64,000 nucleotides of DNA, taken from NCBI RefSeq assembly GCF_035222275.1, contig NC_085886.1, positions 310,001 through 374,000 of the forward strand, given 5' to 3'. Source of the stretch: Podospora bellae-mahoneyi. Taxonomy: Eukaryota; Ascomycota; Sordariomycetes; Sordariales; Podosporaceae. Below are positions 1-11,800 of the stretch, one piece after another. The notes under the pieces are model-generated. The model saw only the letters and a list, made by a program, of their open reading frames with translations. It was not told the origin of the DNA and made no database searches. Both the position numbers and the translations under genes were made by a program. The first letter of the stretch is position 1, and every line of letters starts with the position of its first letter.

Positions 1-213
1 TGTCCGAAACATGGTCCATAGTCACTATGCAGAGCTTTTGTGTGCCTACCTGAACTTGAGCACCTGGTAGGCGATTTTCAGAGCCCAGCTTGGCCCACGG
101 TAGGCAGTCTGAGCGAGACAGTCTTCAAGTACCTATCTACTCCATCAATACACGGGTAGGTCCTGTCTCGGGCTGTCACCAGACTGTGGCAACAAATCGG
201 GGTTGGTGGGCTG

Positions 214-220
214 TATAAGA
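214..220 (+). promoter_or_regulatory. TATA-like box
   Basis: A TATAAGA motif lies about 80 bases before the ATG of the first secreted-protein gene, a plausible distance for a TATA element with a short leader. Assigned by position and motif only. Confidence 0.4.
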
Positions 221-297
221 GCAGGTCAGACTTTCTGGCATCCAAGAACTGCAGAGCATAACTTCACCCACGAATTCTTGCAAGATTTTGATAAAAA

Positions 298-915
298 ATG
301 CTCAGGCTACTTCTGATCTACCTGGCGTATTGCGCCTTGAATGTCTTCTCTGCACCTCCTTCATCTGCAGATCATCGAACGGACCATCAGAGCCAGGCCC
401 AAGTCCTTAACCTTGGTGATGACAAACCTTGTACTTGGGATGATACCTTCGGTGAAGTAGATTGGTAAGAGACTTCAGCTTATCCATACTCACTTTCTGT
501 GCTCCTACTGATACAAGTCCAACCCAGCGGGTCATTCACCATCACGTTTGGCGACGGTAGTTTCCTGGGCTGGAAACTCTACACCACCCTTCGCCTCCCA
601 AACTTCTCGGTTCACTTCGATCTCAACTGCACACACATGGGTGACGTTTGGACAACTGCTCCAAATGCCCCTGGGCTCCCCTACGTAATCTCGATTCATG
701 GCGGTAACGGGTGCATCTCAACGGACTTCTGGTGGACCGATTGGGACAACCTCTGGATCAAGTATGCAAATCAGTGGGTCGATGTGGCCAGCGATTCAAG
801 ATGTACAAGTGTGTATTGGAATAGAAAGGGGAGGAGATGCGTTATTGAGACCAGACCCACTGATCCACAACCCAAATCCGGTGTGGAAGTTGGCGGGGCA
901 ACGGTCAGGGGCTAG
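298..915 (+). CDS. small secreted protein (effector-like), two exons
   Basis: Uncharacterised protein of about 184 residues. I place exon 1 at 298-464 and exon 2 at 528-915. The intron (465-527) starts GTAAGA, has a CTGAT-like branch site and ends CCCAG; this acceptor keeps the frame, while the AG at 516-517 does not. The ATG at 298 opens a signal peptide (MLRLLLIYLAYCALNVFSA, then a cleavage-like APPSS). The mature part is rich in Trp and aromatic residues with several Cys (CTWDD, LNCTH, GNGCIS, SRCTS, RRCV), which suggests disulfide bonding. No transmembrane segment or known domain was recognised. A TATA-like box sits at 214-220. It converges with the metalloprotease-like gene on the other strand. 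Function unknown; an extracellular role is inferred from the signal peptide and size. Confidence 0.75.
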
Positions 916-1126
916 GGGGGCTTGGTGGAGTCGGTAGCCATGTTGACGATTTGATGTCCCAGCGATTAGGCACGTTGTTGATCACGTTTTGCATGTTCTT
1001 TTAACTTACACTTTCTCTATATACTTGGTCTGATGAAACCGAAAAGGTCACGAATGTATCTATGTATCTACTCTAACTGTGAGCCGGCAATCTATGTGCA
1101 AAATTTTTACAAAAAGAAACCCTCCC

Positions 1127-2274
1127 TCAAGCCCCATGATAAGCAAAGAACATATTGGCAGCACCAGCTGGCAGCACAATGGGTGCCACGCCTGACCCTG
1201 CCACCTTGGTATTTGGCCTTTTCCTGCCTTCCTCCCGACTCTCAGGCCCTGGTTGGAAAAGAGAAACCAGTGGATTCTGTCCCTCTACCACCACCACCTT
1301 CACCGCGTAGCCACCCTCCACCTTGCCAGTGCATATCCCCTTCTTTGGAAAAATCATCGGCATCATCCACCACTGGAAGGCCCTAATCTGCGTCCTGCAC
1401 GCCCCCCAACCCTTGCTGTACTCCTGCAACCCTCTGTACCGGCTGATGTCACTCATCGCCCACCTCCCCGCATCGGCAAAGTCTTCCTGCCACGACGCCC
1501 TAGAGTAAGGAGTTGGCACGGCGCTGTCGTTTCCGTAGGCGTACTTCCAATACTTTGTTCTCGAGAAGGGCGTTCCCTCGGGAAACCCTTGACTCTCGAG
1601 GAACGGGGCGAGGGCTACCATGTCCATGATGTGGGTGATCTCGTGGAATAAGACACCAAGCTTGAAGTAAGTGGGAGAGAAAACCAAAACGGAGCCGCGG
1701 GTGTAGGCCGCAGCTTGGATGGTGGAGCCCTGTCCGCCATCGATGGGACCGGGCAGGATGACCAGGTTGGCGACGTACTGGCGCATGCCTACGGGGACTT
1801 GGCTGAGGGTCTGGTGAGATGTCAGTAATGTGTCGCCAGATCATCTCTTGGCTTTTGTTTGGAAACACTGACATCCAAGATGCTATACCACTTTTCCTTT
1901 CCATCCTTGTGTCTACACACCGTCCACGGGACGCCGCAGTCTTCGAACCACACATCTCGGACTTGAAAGTCTAGAATCCAAAGGTTGTTGAACTGGGCTT
2001 CATGAACGCAGTGAATTGGGTAGTAGCCCTCTTCCCATGGTCTTGATCTCCAATGCATCCGGGGGTAGTCAAAATGCAGGTGCTTGTTTTGCGTGTCTTC
2101 GGAAAATGGCGGGTATATCGGAGGTTTGTCGAGCTCATCTCTCTTCTCAAGATCGTCTCTTCCCTCAAGCTGGTTTTTAAATGAATAAGATGTGGCAGGG
2201 ATTGCCAGGCTGTTTCCAATGAGCGGAAAGGCAATGGCTGCAAGTAGGGCGGAACAAAGGAGTGAAGTTCGCAT
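1127..2274 (-). CDS. secreted HExxH zinc metalloprotease-like protein, two exons
   Basis: Exon 1 is 2274-1873 and exon 2 is 1810-1127. The 62-nt intron (GTCAGT...CACCAG, phase 0) joins them to a protein of about 361 residues. The start at 2274 (MRTSLLCSALLAAIAF) gives a good signal peptide; an upstream in-frame Met is less likely. A short Lys/Arg-Glu-Asp stretch follows (EGRDDLEKRDELDK), resembling a propeptide with possible kexin sites. The C-terminal half has LFHEITHIMD, a zincin HExxH followed by an Asp. This spacing is like the aspzincin/lysine-specific metalloendopeptidase families, and a YAYGNDS segment lies downstream. Family knowledge implies zinc-dependent extracellular proteolysis. 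Catalysis is inferred from the motif and a third zinc ligand was not proven. Confidence 0.8.
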
Positions 2275-4229
2275 GGTAAAGAGAGTGTGAGCGATCTTGA
2301 TATTCGATCCCAACTGAGAAGCTCTGAAAAGTGGCAGGGGCTTCCTCTTTTCCCAGCCTTCCCAGCCAGAAAAAGGCAGGTACACAGAAGAAAAAAGATA
2401 GAAAAAAGCCAACTTGACGCATGCACTTTAAGGTATGTGGTTGACTGTCCAGGAGACCCCTGATCATCATCACAAGCAGCCCTGCCATGGGGCAGTGAAC
2501 TTGTCAGACCGTTTCTTGCCAATGCCAACCGGGCCGTTCCTAGCTTCAGCCGCCATTTTTGACATCTTTACAGGTCGACGGTGTGCTTTAGTACGGATAG
2601 TTGAGGAAAAGCATTGGAAAAACGGTCTGCAGATAGTCCCACGTTGTTGGTTGAGGGAGACGCCTGCCCCTTAAGTAGAAGCCGTGCCCAATAAGTGATC
2701 AAGATTCGTGCACTGCAAATCGCGCCGCAAATGAGTAATAGCTTCGAAACAAGTCTGAATTTCGAGTCATAACTACCGGTTCAATCTCCTGAATCATGGA
2801 TTCATGATGGTCGTGATGCTAGTTGCCGCTTACAGATAACAGTGCAATGGTTAGCTGACAACGGCCTGTCAACCGTCAAAAGTGTTGACGATTAGTAAAC
2901 CGTTGGTGAGTCGAGGTTCCAACTACTGGTTGATGAGTTAAGGATACTCTTCGATAAATCTCTCGGGGCATCGCGCAGTCGATTCGTCGTACCTTAGATT
3001 GGATGTGGAGGAACTTCTAGGTTTCTTCTTAGAACTTGATGATGGCGACAATCTAAGATGGACTTCTGGTCCACTCAAGACAGGGTGTCTAACGGCGCAA
3101 GTTGTGGAAGCATAATCCGACAAACGGCTGTGAAAAATAGGGTTTCGGGTTTTGCAGCCCTTAGCGCCACCTTTCTTGGCTGCCAGGCTGTATGTGAACA
3201 TTGTTTTGTTACACTCTGCAAGTTTCATTCTTTCTACATGCACTCCGCCAGCTACAAGAATGGATCCTTCACCGAAGGAGCTCCTGGACGGTCACCCACT
3301 GACAGATTTCTTCCCACTGATTGAGCAAAATACGTTGGTCTCCAACGGTCGCCCGACATATAGGATTCTCTACTGCGTGGTTCCATTTCACCCAGCATAA
3401 GAGGAATGTCATGAACAAACAGCCCTGGTGTATCTTTGGCACATACACCTGCTATCTTGGTGATTTGCAAAACTTCATGAAAAAAGGCTTCACATGGAAT
3501 GCATCCAACTACATCCCGGAAATGTGCTTCAACACAGAACCCCCAACATGGATGGAACCTTCTGGCTGAAAGCACACTCGTTGCTGGAGTCTTCGACAGT
3601 TTCCGAAGCATCCCTCCAGGTCACAGTGGATTGGAAGCATCACTCGGTGCTCGGCGTCACCAAAAACACTGACCAACTTCCGTTTCGACCGTTTATCGGC
3701 AGAAAATATCTGGTTTGTGACAGTGAACAACTCTTTTGGTTATAAGGGCTTCGTGTTTGATCATGGCGATCCCGACAAGAACATCGACTGCATCAACAAT
3801 ATCGCTGTATCGCTTCCTTGGTGGGTGTGGCTGACGAAAGCATCTCGCTCCAAGTCCTACGGACTGGGTCGACTTTGGAGTCACAGTGAACAGAACCGTG
3901 GTGTTCATGTTGATTCAGTGTATTTTGACATTGATCATAATCTTTCTCTACGATTTATACCTCTCACTTTTCCTCGGAGATTCCGCAAAACATCCTGCAG
4001 TTTGCAAGACAGAGTTGACGTGGTCGGCGATAAATGGTCCTAGGGTTAGGGTATACATCTTATCAGAAATGCCCACCCACTCACCAAAACACCCCACCAG
4101 CAACCACTGCCTGCTGTCCCCCGGTGAAGCATGGAAACTTCAACAACTTCACTCCGGTCTCGTGACATTCCAGCACCTCATCGCCCCATCGGTATCAAGG
4201 GTGCATAAAGATACCGGTCGAACTGCATC
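2275..4229. other. gap with possible decayed coding traces and telomere-like motif
   Basis: No intact gene was found. Between about 3260 and 4050 the plus strand carries successive open stretches in different frames. They look partly coding (for example WFVTVNNSFGYKGFVFDHGD at about 3711, and a hydrophobic segment around 3895-3985). No splice sites join them cleanly, so this may be a decayed membrane-protein gene. A TAGGGTTAGGGT motif lies at 4041-4052. Bases 2275-3250 show nothing I can name. Confidence 0.3.
4041..4052 (+). repeat. short interstitial telomere-like repeat
   Basis: TAGGGTTAGGGT is two units of the TTAGGG telomere repeat used by filamentous ascomycetes. Two units can occur by chance, so this is only suggestive. 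Confidence 0.35.
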
Positions 4230-6083
4230 ATGGATATCACCAGCCATGCTGCTGCACGCAGCCCGCTTACCTTGGCAACGCTTCCGCCAGAGATTCTGAT
4301 GGGCATCGTCGAGTGTCTCATTCCAACTCCGCCTGAAATCGGCGAGACAGGCCCTGTCGCCCTCGCGCAGATGTTTGAAGGCGAGCCATGGTATGAGTTC
4401 ATTCTGTGCCGTCGCGCCCTTGCCAGTCTCTGCCTCGTCACGAGGACCTTTCGTGAAATGGCTCACCCCCTCCTCTACCGCGTCATCGCCATCACCAACC
4501 CACGAACCATGCTCCTTCTTTTCCGCACCCTGGCTGAGTTTCCACACTACGGATTACACACCCGCTTTCTCTCATGTCACATCACACTGACCCGCAACAA
4601 TGTCATCCGCGGGGTGAAAGAAGCGATGCATGAGCAGCTCGGCAGGTTCAAGCCATCCGACGCCCCCGGAGTCATTGCCCAGTACGTCCGCAACTCAATC
4701 ATGCAGGCAGGTTCAGTCTGCAGTCACTGGATGCAGCCTTACTATGACGGTCTGCCTCAAAATATCTTCTCCATGATCCTCGCCAGCTGCAAGAGGGTAG
4801 AGACGCTTCTCCTAGAGGTCCCCATCTGTGACGAGGACGGCGATTACAACATCCTGTTTCACAAAATGCACGGCGACTTACATGAGTTCGACCTGGCTCG
4901 CGACCCTAGCGTGAAAGATGAAGAGCGCCCTTACCAACACATTCATACCCTCCTCTTGCAGGGTGACACCGAAATGATCAAGCACCTCGAGATCGACGAG
5001 TGTGACTGCGACATCCCAGACAACTACGGCGTCAAATGCAACACCTACTTCCCCCTGTTTGCGGCTCTGCCCAAGCTCGCCACGGTCGAAGTCACCTGCG
5101 ACAGCGGCGACTGGACCAACCCCATCGTCAACCTCAACCAAAACATCATGGCCAGGCTTCATGCCATACATCCTGGCTCTACCCAGTTTTACAAGACAAT
5201 GGCCTCCCTCCCTCCAGACCACCCTTACCTCGGCGGCATCAAGCACATCTACCTCCACAACAGCATGGTAATGCCTCACCATCTTCACTACCTGTTGAAG
5301 TTCGCCCCTTACCTGGAGACACTGTACGTAACCCCTCGCCGGATCGAAGACGACGGGCCGGTAAGGTGGCCCCGCGTTCACGGCCCAGAGGAGGAAGACC
5401 ACGAGTCGCTCAACCTGGGCTTGCAACAATACGGCAAGAAGCACCTCAAGAACCTCGATGTCGGGTGGACGAGCCTCAAGAACATGGAGAAGCTTGTCGG
5501 CCCAGAAGGGAGGATCATTTGCCTGCCCGAGCTTAAAAACCTGGAGAAGCTGTGCATTCAGCTCGAGACGCTGTACGGAAACATGAAGAACGCGGCTGTT
5601 CTCCCTCTCCTGTCACTGCTCCCGCCCAATTTGATGGAGCTGACGATTGAGGACTGGTGGTGGCGGTATGAGAAGTTGTACTTTGACATGAAGATGTGGA
5701 AGCCGAAAAAGAAGGTGGAGCATTACACCCGGGAAAAGGCGTATCGTCAGGCGGCGGTGGAGATGCTGATGAGGTTTGCAAAGTCGCTTGATGTGACGAC
5801 CAACCGGCTGAAGAAGGTGATGCTGGTGTGCAAGATTCCGTGGACGTGGGTGCTGGAGGGGGCGGTGGAGGCTGATGAGCACTTTATGGGGGTGAAGCTC
5901 GCGTTTGAGGAGAAGGGGGTGGTGTTTGAGGTGGATTGTGACGAGGTCGAGGAGGAGGAGAAGCGGCCAAAGAGGGATGTTCCGGTGTATCAGCCTTGCC
6001 TGAGGCCTAACGCGCCAGAGTATGATGAGTATGATGAGTTTGACGAGTTTGATGAGTATCCGTATGATGATTACCCGTACTAG
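4230..6083 (+). CDS. F-box domain protein with acidic repeat tail
   Basis: Single-exon protein of 617 residues. An F-box-like stretch lies near the N terminus (about residues 14-40, LATLPPEILMGIVECL), a motif that normally binds Skp1 in SCF ubiquitin ligases. The rest is a leucine-rich, weakly repetitive region (LKNLEKLCIQLETL, LHYLLKFAPYLETLYV). This is typical of large fungal F-box families whose C-terminal part selects the substrate. The end is strongly acidic, with tandem DEF/DEY repeats from about residue 600. The start at 4230 was chosen because it precedes the F-box and gives the longest frame. The substrate and its phosphorylation state cannot be told from sequence. Confidence 0.85.
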   Translation: MDITSHAAARSPLTLATLPPEILMGIVECLIPTPPEIGETGPVALAQMFEGEPWYEFILCRRALASLCLVTRTFREMAHPLLYRVIAITNPRTMLLLFRTLAEFPHYGLHTRFLSCHITLTRNNVIRGVKEAMHEQLGRFKPSDAPGVIAQYVRNSIMQAGSVCSHWMQPYYDGLPQNIFSMILASCKRVETLLLEVPICDEDGDYNILFHKMHGDLHEFDLARDPSVKDEERPYQHIHTLLLQGDTEMIKHLEIDECDCDIPDNYGVKCNTYFPLFAALPKLATVEVTCDSGDWTNPIVNLNQNIMARLHAIHPGSTQFYKTMASLPPDHPYLGGIKHIYLHNSMVMPHHLHYLLKFAPYLETLYVTPRRIEDDGPVRWPRVHGPEEEDHESLNLGLQQYGKKHLKNLDVGWTSLKNMEKLVGPEGRIICLPELKNLEKLCIQLETLYGNMKNAAVLPLLSLLPPNLMELTIEDWWWRYEKLYFDMKMWKPKKKVEHYTREKAYRQAAVEMLMRFAKSLDVTTNRLKKVMLVCKIPWTWVLEGAVEADEHFMGVKLAFEEKGVVFEVDCDEVEEEEKRPKRDVPVYQPCLRPNAPEYDEYDEFDEFDEYPYDDYPY

Positions 6084-7129
6084 TGAGAGGGATTTGCTAG
6101 AAGATATAGACCATCAACGAGAGCTGTTGCAATGTCAGTTGTTATCTTTGTGTAGAGAGTAGTCTTGAGACAAAGATACATCTATTGCCCACCTTCGTCG
6201 TAGTTTCTGCTGTGCCACTTGCAATAGGCTTTGTTGCCCGACCTGCCCACATTGCTCATGACATGGACTCTGCATGGAAAAATGGTTGCCAAAAACCGCA
6301 GACACAAAGGCCTCACGTCCACGACGAGCAAGGCCAAGAGACCCCCAGCTCATGGTAAACAGGTTTCCTGCGTCATCGTCGTCACTTCCAAGAACTTTGG
6401 CCTCGTCGACATGCAACAAAAATCCGAACTCGGACTCAACAGCTCGAACCAACTGCAGCGAAGGAATCGACAGCCACACCTTCTTTTTGCTTGGGTCGTA
6501 TCGGAAACACAGCAGGTCAACTGCCGAGTTGCCGAGCGGAGGTCATCCTCTCGGGGCGCGGCGTATTCACTGCGTCGTTTTGCTGGCTGTCACGGTGTAC
6601 ACAGGTAGCCAGAAAGGATAGAAGAAGAACGCAATAGGTATCAACATTAATCTCTACTCCAGACCCTTCCCCCCCTCCCCCCCCCTCTCGACACAAAAGA
6701 TCCCTTCTCCTCCCAATATAGCCATCCACCATCCAAGCTGCATTATGTTTGCTCGTGTATATACATATCTTTTGCAAAGTGTAAATAAATAGGGTAGGCA
6801 AGTTTGATGTCTGGCCCGAGTGCACTGCCAGAGGTTACTCAAGACCATAAAGAGAAGAATCGGTTGGCAAATATGATCTGATGACAAAGGAGAGTGTTCG
6901 CAACACAGACCACGTTTGACACAACTGTGGCTGCAAATCGGAATATCCCACCATCACATATATGTCCCGGGTATTTCTGCCTGATGTGTTGATGCGAAAT
7001 TGGCCTCTATTCTTCCTCTGAGCCCTCGCCCCTGATATCTCCGGTTTTATGACCTCCCACAAATATCACATGGTATCCAAACAAAAATTTTAGAAGTGAA
7101 CAAATTATTATGCTGGATTAAACGCCCCC
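6084..7129. other. intergenic, convergent 3' region
   Basis: This lies between the F-box gene and the acyltransferase gene, which converge here. It includes both 3' ends and a C-rich run near 6668-6688. Only short antisense-type ORFs are present and I see no supported gene. Confidence 0.6.
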
Positions 7130-8818
7130 TTATGACTGGGCCTGCTTCGGCCTGTCCCCGTCGGCTGGGCTTGTGCCGTTGCCGTTGAGGAGGAATCCCT
7201 TCTCGGCCAAGCCGGCCTTGCCTTCCTCGTTGTCATCGTCAAACACCTTCTTCTCTAGCCACTGGGTGGCTCTCGCGCAGGCCGTATCCACGTACTTCAT
7301 CCAGGCCCAGGCGGCAATGTACGTAAGGGTGGTGAAAACCAGAATCGAGGCCATCTTGTGGGCGCGGGACTTGGGGTGGAGGTACTCTTGCTGCTTCTGG
7401 GAACCGTCTTCGTTCTTACCGGCGGGTTCCCAGGGCTCTCCAGTGATCCCATACACAATCCACATGCCAACAGTGCGGAGGATGGTTCCGTGGGTGAGGT
7501 AGACAGCGAAAGAGTGGTGTCCGAGCCAGATCAGAAGACGATGCGAGAGGAGCTTCTGGATGAAGGGCGAGATAAAGATGGAGATGGAGGTACACATGAT
7601 GAAAAAGGCTGATGTTCGTCGGTGGACATTGGACCCCTTAGGTACCAAGAAACTGCCCTGGTTCTGACCATCAACCGGATTCAGGAGGAACTTGTGGAGG
7701 CTCATGGACCAAGGGGCCCAGTCCTCATGCTCTTGCGGGTACGAGCCGACATAGCCACCGACCAAGAGCAGGAAGGGGGCAACGACGCAGGTGAGAAGGC
7801 GCTGGTGAGAGGTGATAAAGTTTTGCGTGGGACGGTGCTGGGAGAGTTCGGCAAGAAGGGTCCCAAGCGCAAGCATAGCACCAAAGGTTTCTGTTTGTCC
7901 AAAAGATGTCAGTTTAAAATCAGATGTATGGTCCGTGCACAGCTATGACGTACCAGTCAAGTGTCCAACATTCATCAACCAGTACGTGATCAGGAGAACA
8001 TGCACCAGAACACGGTACTTGAAACGCATCCCGATGGTGGCAGCCAACACGATATACACTTGGAAAGCTCCGATGAGCAGCGGGCGCATGGCCCACTGAT
8101 GCCGGTCATAAACGTTCTCGGTGTTGGTCCATGTCGTCAAGGAGGAGCGGAAGAGTCTGCGGATGTTGTCGCCCAGTGGCATTGGGTCCGGCGCATCGAA
8201 ACGCACCCAGAAAGCGTCACAGCGGTTGGCGGCCCGGTAGGCACCGAGAACCGACATGAAGAAGCTGATCAAGGTGGCAATAAGAGCTGGAAGCATCAGG
8301 CGCGGAGGGCGCCGGAAAGCGCTCCTCGCAATCGTCTTGAGCGCAGCTGGCGCATTGCCCTGTTGGTAGGCGAGCTTTAATGGCTTATTGGCACAAACAA
8401 AGCCCGTCAAGAAGGCGAAGATGGGCACGCCAATTCGGCCTTGGTATGGGATGCGCAGGTAAGGATATTGCAGCAATCTGGGAGCCTCTCCCTTAGAGTC
8501 GGCTGGCCAGAAAAGTGGAAAATCCAAAGCGCGGGCAATGTGGGTGGTGATAACGAGAGCCGATGTGACACCTCGAAGACCCTGTGGGCGTGATAAAAAA
8601 ACAAACAGTCAGCACTGGAACGGGTGGAAGCTGGGGAAACCGTCGTCTATCAATCGTCACCGGACCATGCAGGACCACTCGGAGCCGGACCCGGAGGTGG
8701 CTGCAAAGGCAAAGGCGGACACAGGCACGGGGACACCCGAGCGGTCGACAAAATCCGAGAAAATGTTGCCACGTACCTCCACCCACTTGATGTTTCGTTG
8801 ATTCGGTCGAGCAGCCAT
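7130..8818 (-). CDS. acyltransferase-3 family integral membrane protein, three exons
   Basis: Exons are 8818-8777, 8581-7954 and 7890-7130, giving about 476 residues. Intron 1 (8582-8776) starts GTACGT and ends CACAG; intron 2 (7891-7953) starts GTACGT and ends ACAG. Both keep phase. The joined N terminus, KWVEGLRGVTSALVITTH, is the signature opening of the acyltransferase-3 (OafA/NolL-like) family. There, the first membrane helix carries an LRG motif and a His. Multiple hydrophobic helices follow (VGVPIFAFLTGFVCAN, VVAPFLLLVGGYVG, LLIWLGHHSFAVYLTHGTIL), and the C-terminal tail is hydrophilic and cytosolic. Family members transfer acyl groups to sugars or other small acceptors from within a membrane. 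The acceptor is unknown here. The 14-codon first exon is needed to complete the family motif. Confidence 0.88.
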
Positions 8819-11800
8819 GGTGAACTAAACAGTCGAAAAGTGCCGTCAAGGCCGGAAAAGAAGTCGGGGGAAAATTAATACAAGACAAATCCCTATGCGA
8901 TGATCCTCCCCCACAAAACCCTGAGGTGGAGAGAAAAAAGGGGACAAGCGAGCCACAGGATGTCGGTCGTCGCGGCTATGTGTGTGTCGCCCAAAAGGAG
9001 TGTGGTGAAGACAAGTGGAGAAGCCGCAAAAATAGAGGAGCCCGAGTCGTCGGAGGTCGGGGCCGAGATGGAATGATCCAGAGGTTCCAGATGTCGGCGG
9101 AGAAACAAGAAAAAAAAGGAGAGGCTAATTATTATTGGCAGCGGAGCATCGAGAGAGAGAGTCGACAGAAGACAGAGCGAGGTCGTCGTCAGTGCAAGCG
9201 TAGCAAAGATAGGTTGATTTCAGTTGGTGAAAGTTGACAGCAAGGCCCGTTGCATCTGGAGTTGCGCAGAGCTTGTCAAATTGGGCGGTCGTGAGGCTTC
9301 GTTCGCTTCTTGTCGTTGCCCCTGCGCCGTGATTGCTTCTTGTGCTCACGTAGCACTGCTGAGGCTGGGTCGGACGTTTGGCGTCGTCGGGGAATTGGGT
9401 GGGTTGGAAAGGGCAGCGGGTCTCGGAGGGGGATTCGTCGAGGGCGTCCCAAGATTATAGGTATTAAAAGGTGGTGAAAAACCAGAGCGCGGATTTGGTG
9501 GCGGACATGGAGAAGTGGAAGGGGAATTCCTGTTTTTTTTGAACCAAGAGGCGACATCAGTGCCCGGCCTATATTTTTACACGTTACAGGGAGATGGTAT
9601 GGAACCGTAGCGAGCCCCCCAGCATGCCCAGAACGCTAAGCAAACCGCCAAGTCCTCCAACAACACACCACTACCACGCTTGACTGCAGGGGGCGGGCAG
9701 TGAAGAGCACAACTCTCCTTTTCCGTACAGAAGAGGGCTTCACCTCATTGCTCATTCAATTCGTCATCATCCAGCTCCAACACAAATCCTTCTCAGCCCA
9801 TCAACAATTGCCTCCGAAGCTGATCAAGAGAGGCGTCACTCCTTATGGCTTCAGCCTGCACATCCCGCGCAGCCACATGCAGCCACTTGGGACAGCCCAT
9901 CCATTCGGGCCCCTGGACAGACGGTGGACTGGAGAGCCGGGATTTGGGCTGCCCCACTTCTCCGTTTTTTGTTTCCAAGACGGACTGAGGGCCCTGTATC
10001 CGTGGGTATAAAAAGAAGACGCCCACGACGACAGCGCCAGCGGCAGCGACAGCGGCGGCAGCGACGACAGCTTATTGCCTTGGGCAGTCCTAGACAGTTG
10101 TTCTCCCTGTGCTACGAACTCGTGGGCTCTGCGACGGGTGTGGCTGCCTTTCCTCCCGCTGTCGTGCGGTGTGGGCGTGCACCGGTGACCCGTCCCTGAT
10201 TTTTCTTTTGAAGGAGCCAAGGAGCCATTCCACTTACACTGCCCGTCATCCCATCTTGATTTGAGCAGACAAAGACCTGTCCCCGGCCCGACTGCCTCTT
10301 CCATATCCTCCGTCAGCGAGCAGAATGCGACATCGTCTTTCCAGTCAAGTTTGTCGAATGCCCTCACACCCTCCACCGTTGCGTGGCCACGGCACAGATG
10401 GTCTTGGCGATTTGCCGTTTTGCCGACAAACAGGCACAAAGGTTAGACACTGTGCACCACCAAACTTCTTGGCATTTGCCGCACGTTTCAACCCCACACC
10501 CTCCAACGATGCTGCCGGGACTTTGTGTTGACCGCATCGAGATTCTCGGATTTAATTTCATGACTGACTGTTGACTGCTCCGTCGCCAGCTTCCTGCCAA
10601 CCGGCCACTCCGCCCTCTTCGCCGTCAACAAACGACAGCTCCGCCCTGGAGCACGCGACACCTCAACCACCGGGCCAGGCCCGTGGCCGGGTTTCTTAGC
10701 GCTGTCCAGGTACCCGCTGAAGAAAAGGGGGATATCGCCTAGCAGCTTGGCGATATCAACACCGCTCAGCTGTTCATCTGTTCCCACATACGGATACAAT
10801 ACTCCGTACGGAGTTATGCAATACATAATAATCCGGTCAATGTCAATACACATCGGGGGGGCGGGGGGGAAACAGCCTGCGGATCTCTGAAACTGCGAGA
10901 TGCCAGTTGCTTCCAGGTTGTTGCTCAACTTCCATCCAAGTTCCATGTTTCTCCATTCGTTCTGGTGGATAATAAATGGAGTATATCCACCGGGCCCCAG
11001 AGCCTCCGCACCGAATTTGTTCTCGAACTTCTTCTGCCGCTCGCGGCCAGCGATGATCCCTCGCGCGCTCGCGCATACGAGACTCCATGTTCGACCAGTC
11101 TTCTACCTGACGTGTCACCAACATTGAAACATTTCCTCTCCTCTCTTCCACAAGGCCGCAACGGTTCACTGACAAGTCTCACGCGATTGACATGTTGACA
11201 GTGTCCTTGATGGGAATCTCCGTTCTGGTGGACCTGATTGGCGGGGTATCCCTCCGAGAAAAGAGCAAGCACTAAGCCAAAAAAAAAAAAAACTTTAAGT
11301 AGGCTGCTGACTTCTCTGCCCCTGAAACACACGCGCTCGAGCCAGCGCAAGCATCCAACGCAAATCCACCGGCTTTCGTCTGAACAACGCCCCCATCCTT
11401 CACCAAGCGCTGGGTCAGCTGATGGCAATCACGATTGGTTACAGGCCACAATGTCTGTCGGTGATGCTCGATGTCCGATGCCGCCAAACATGTGCTTGGA
11501 TGTCATCTCGCGAATTCAGGGGCTAAGAAAACGGCCACCAAGCGAAGCGGGCAATCGCGTCTTGGGTCACTTCGGATTGTGGGGGAGATTCATCATTCCG
11601 GCCCTAGCCTTCTATCAGTGTCTCAGAGGTGGCATTCAACTTTTTTTCTTCTCGTTTTTTTAAATATTTTCTCGTCTGTTTTGGATGGTCCCCAAACTGA
11701 CCCTTCTATTCTTTCCATTCCGATCAAGCTGCATTGTCATCTCCGACTGTCCTGATTTTCAGGGACCAGCACCTGCATGCGCCGGGAGAATGCTCCATTT

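Noticed and set aside
2938-3611. Minus-strand frames of 101 and 119 residues
   Set aside because: Overlap the plus-strand traces, have no motif, and could not be joined.
9843-10439. 198-residue minus frame in the 8.8-12.7 kb gap
   Set aside because: No motif, signal peptide or splice support.
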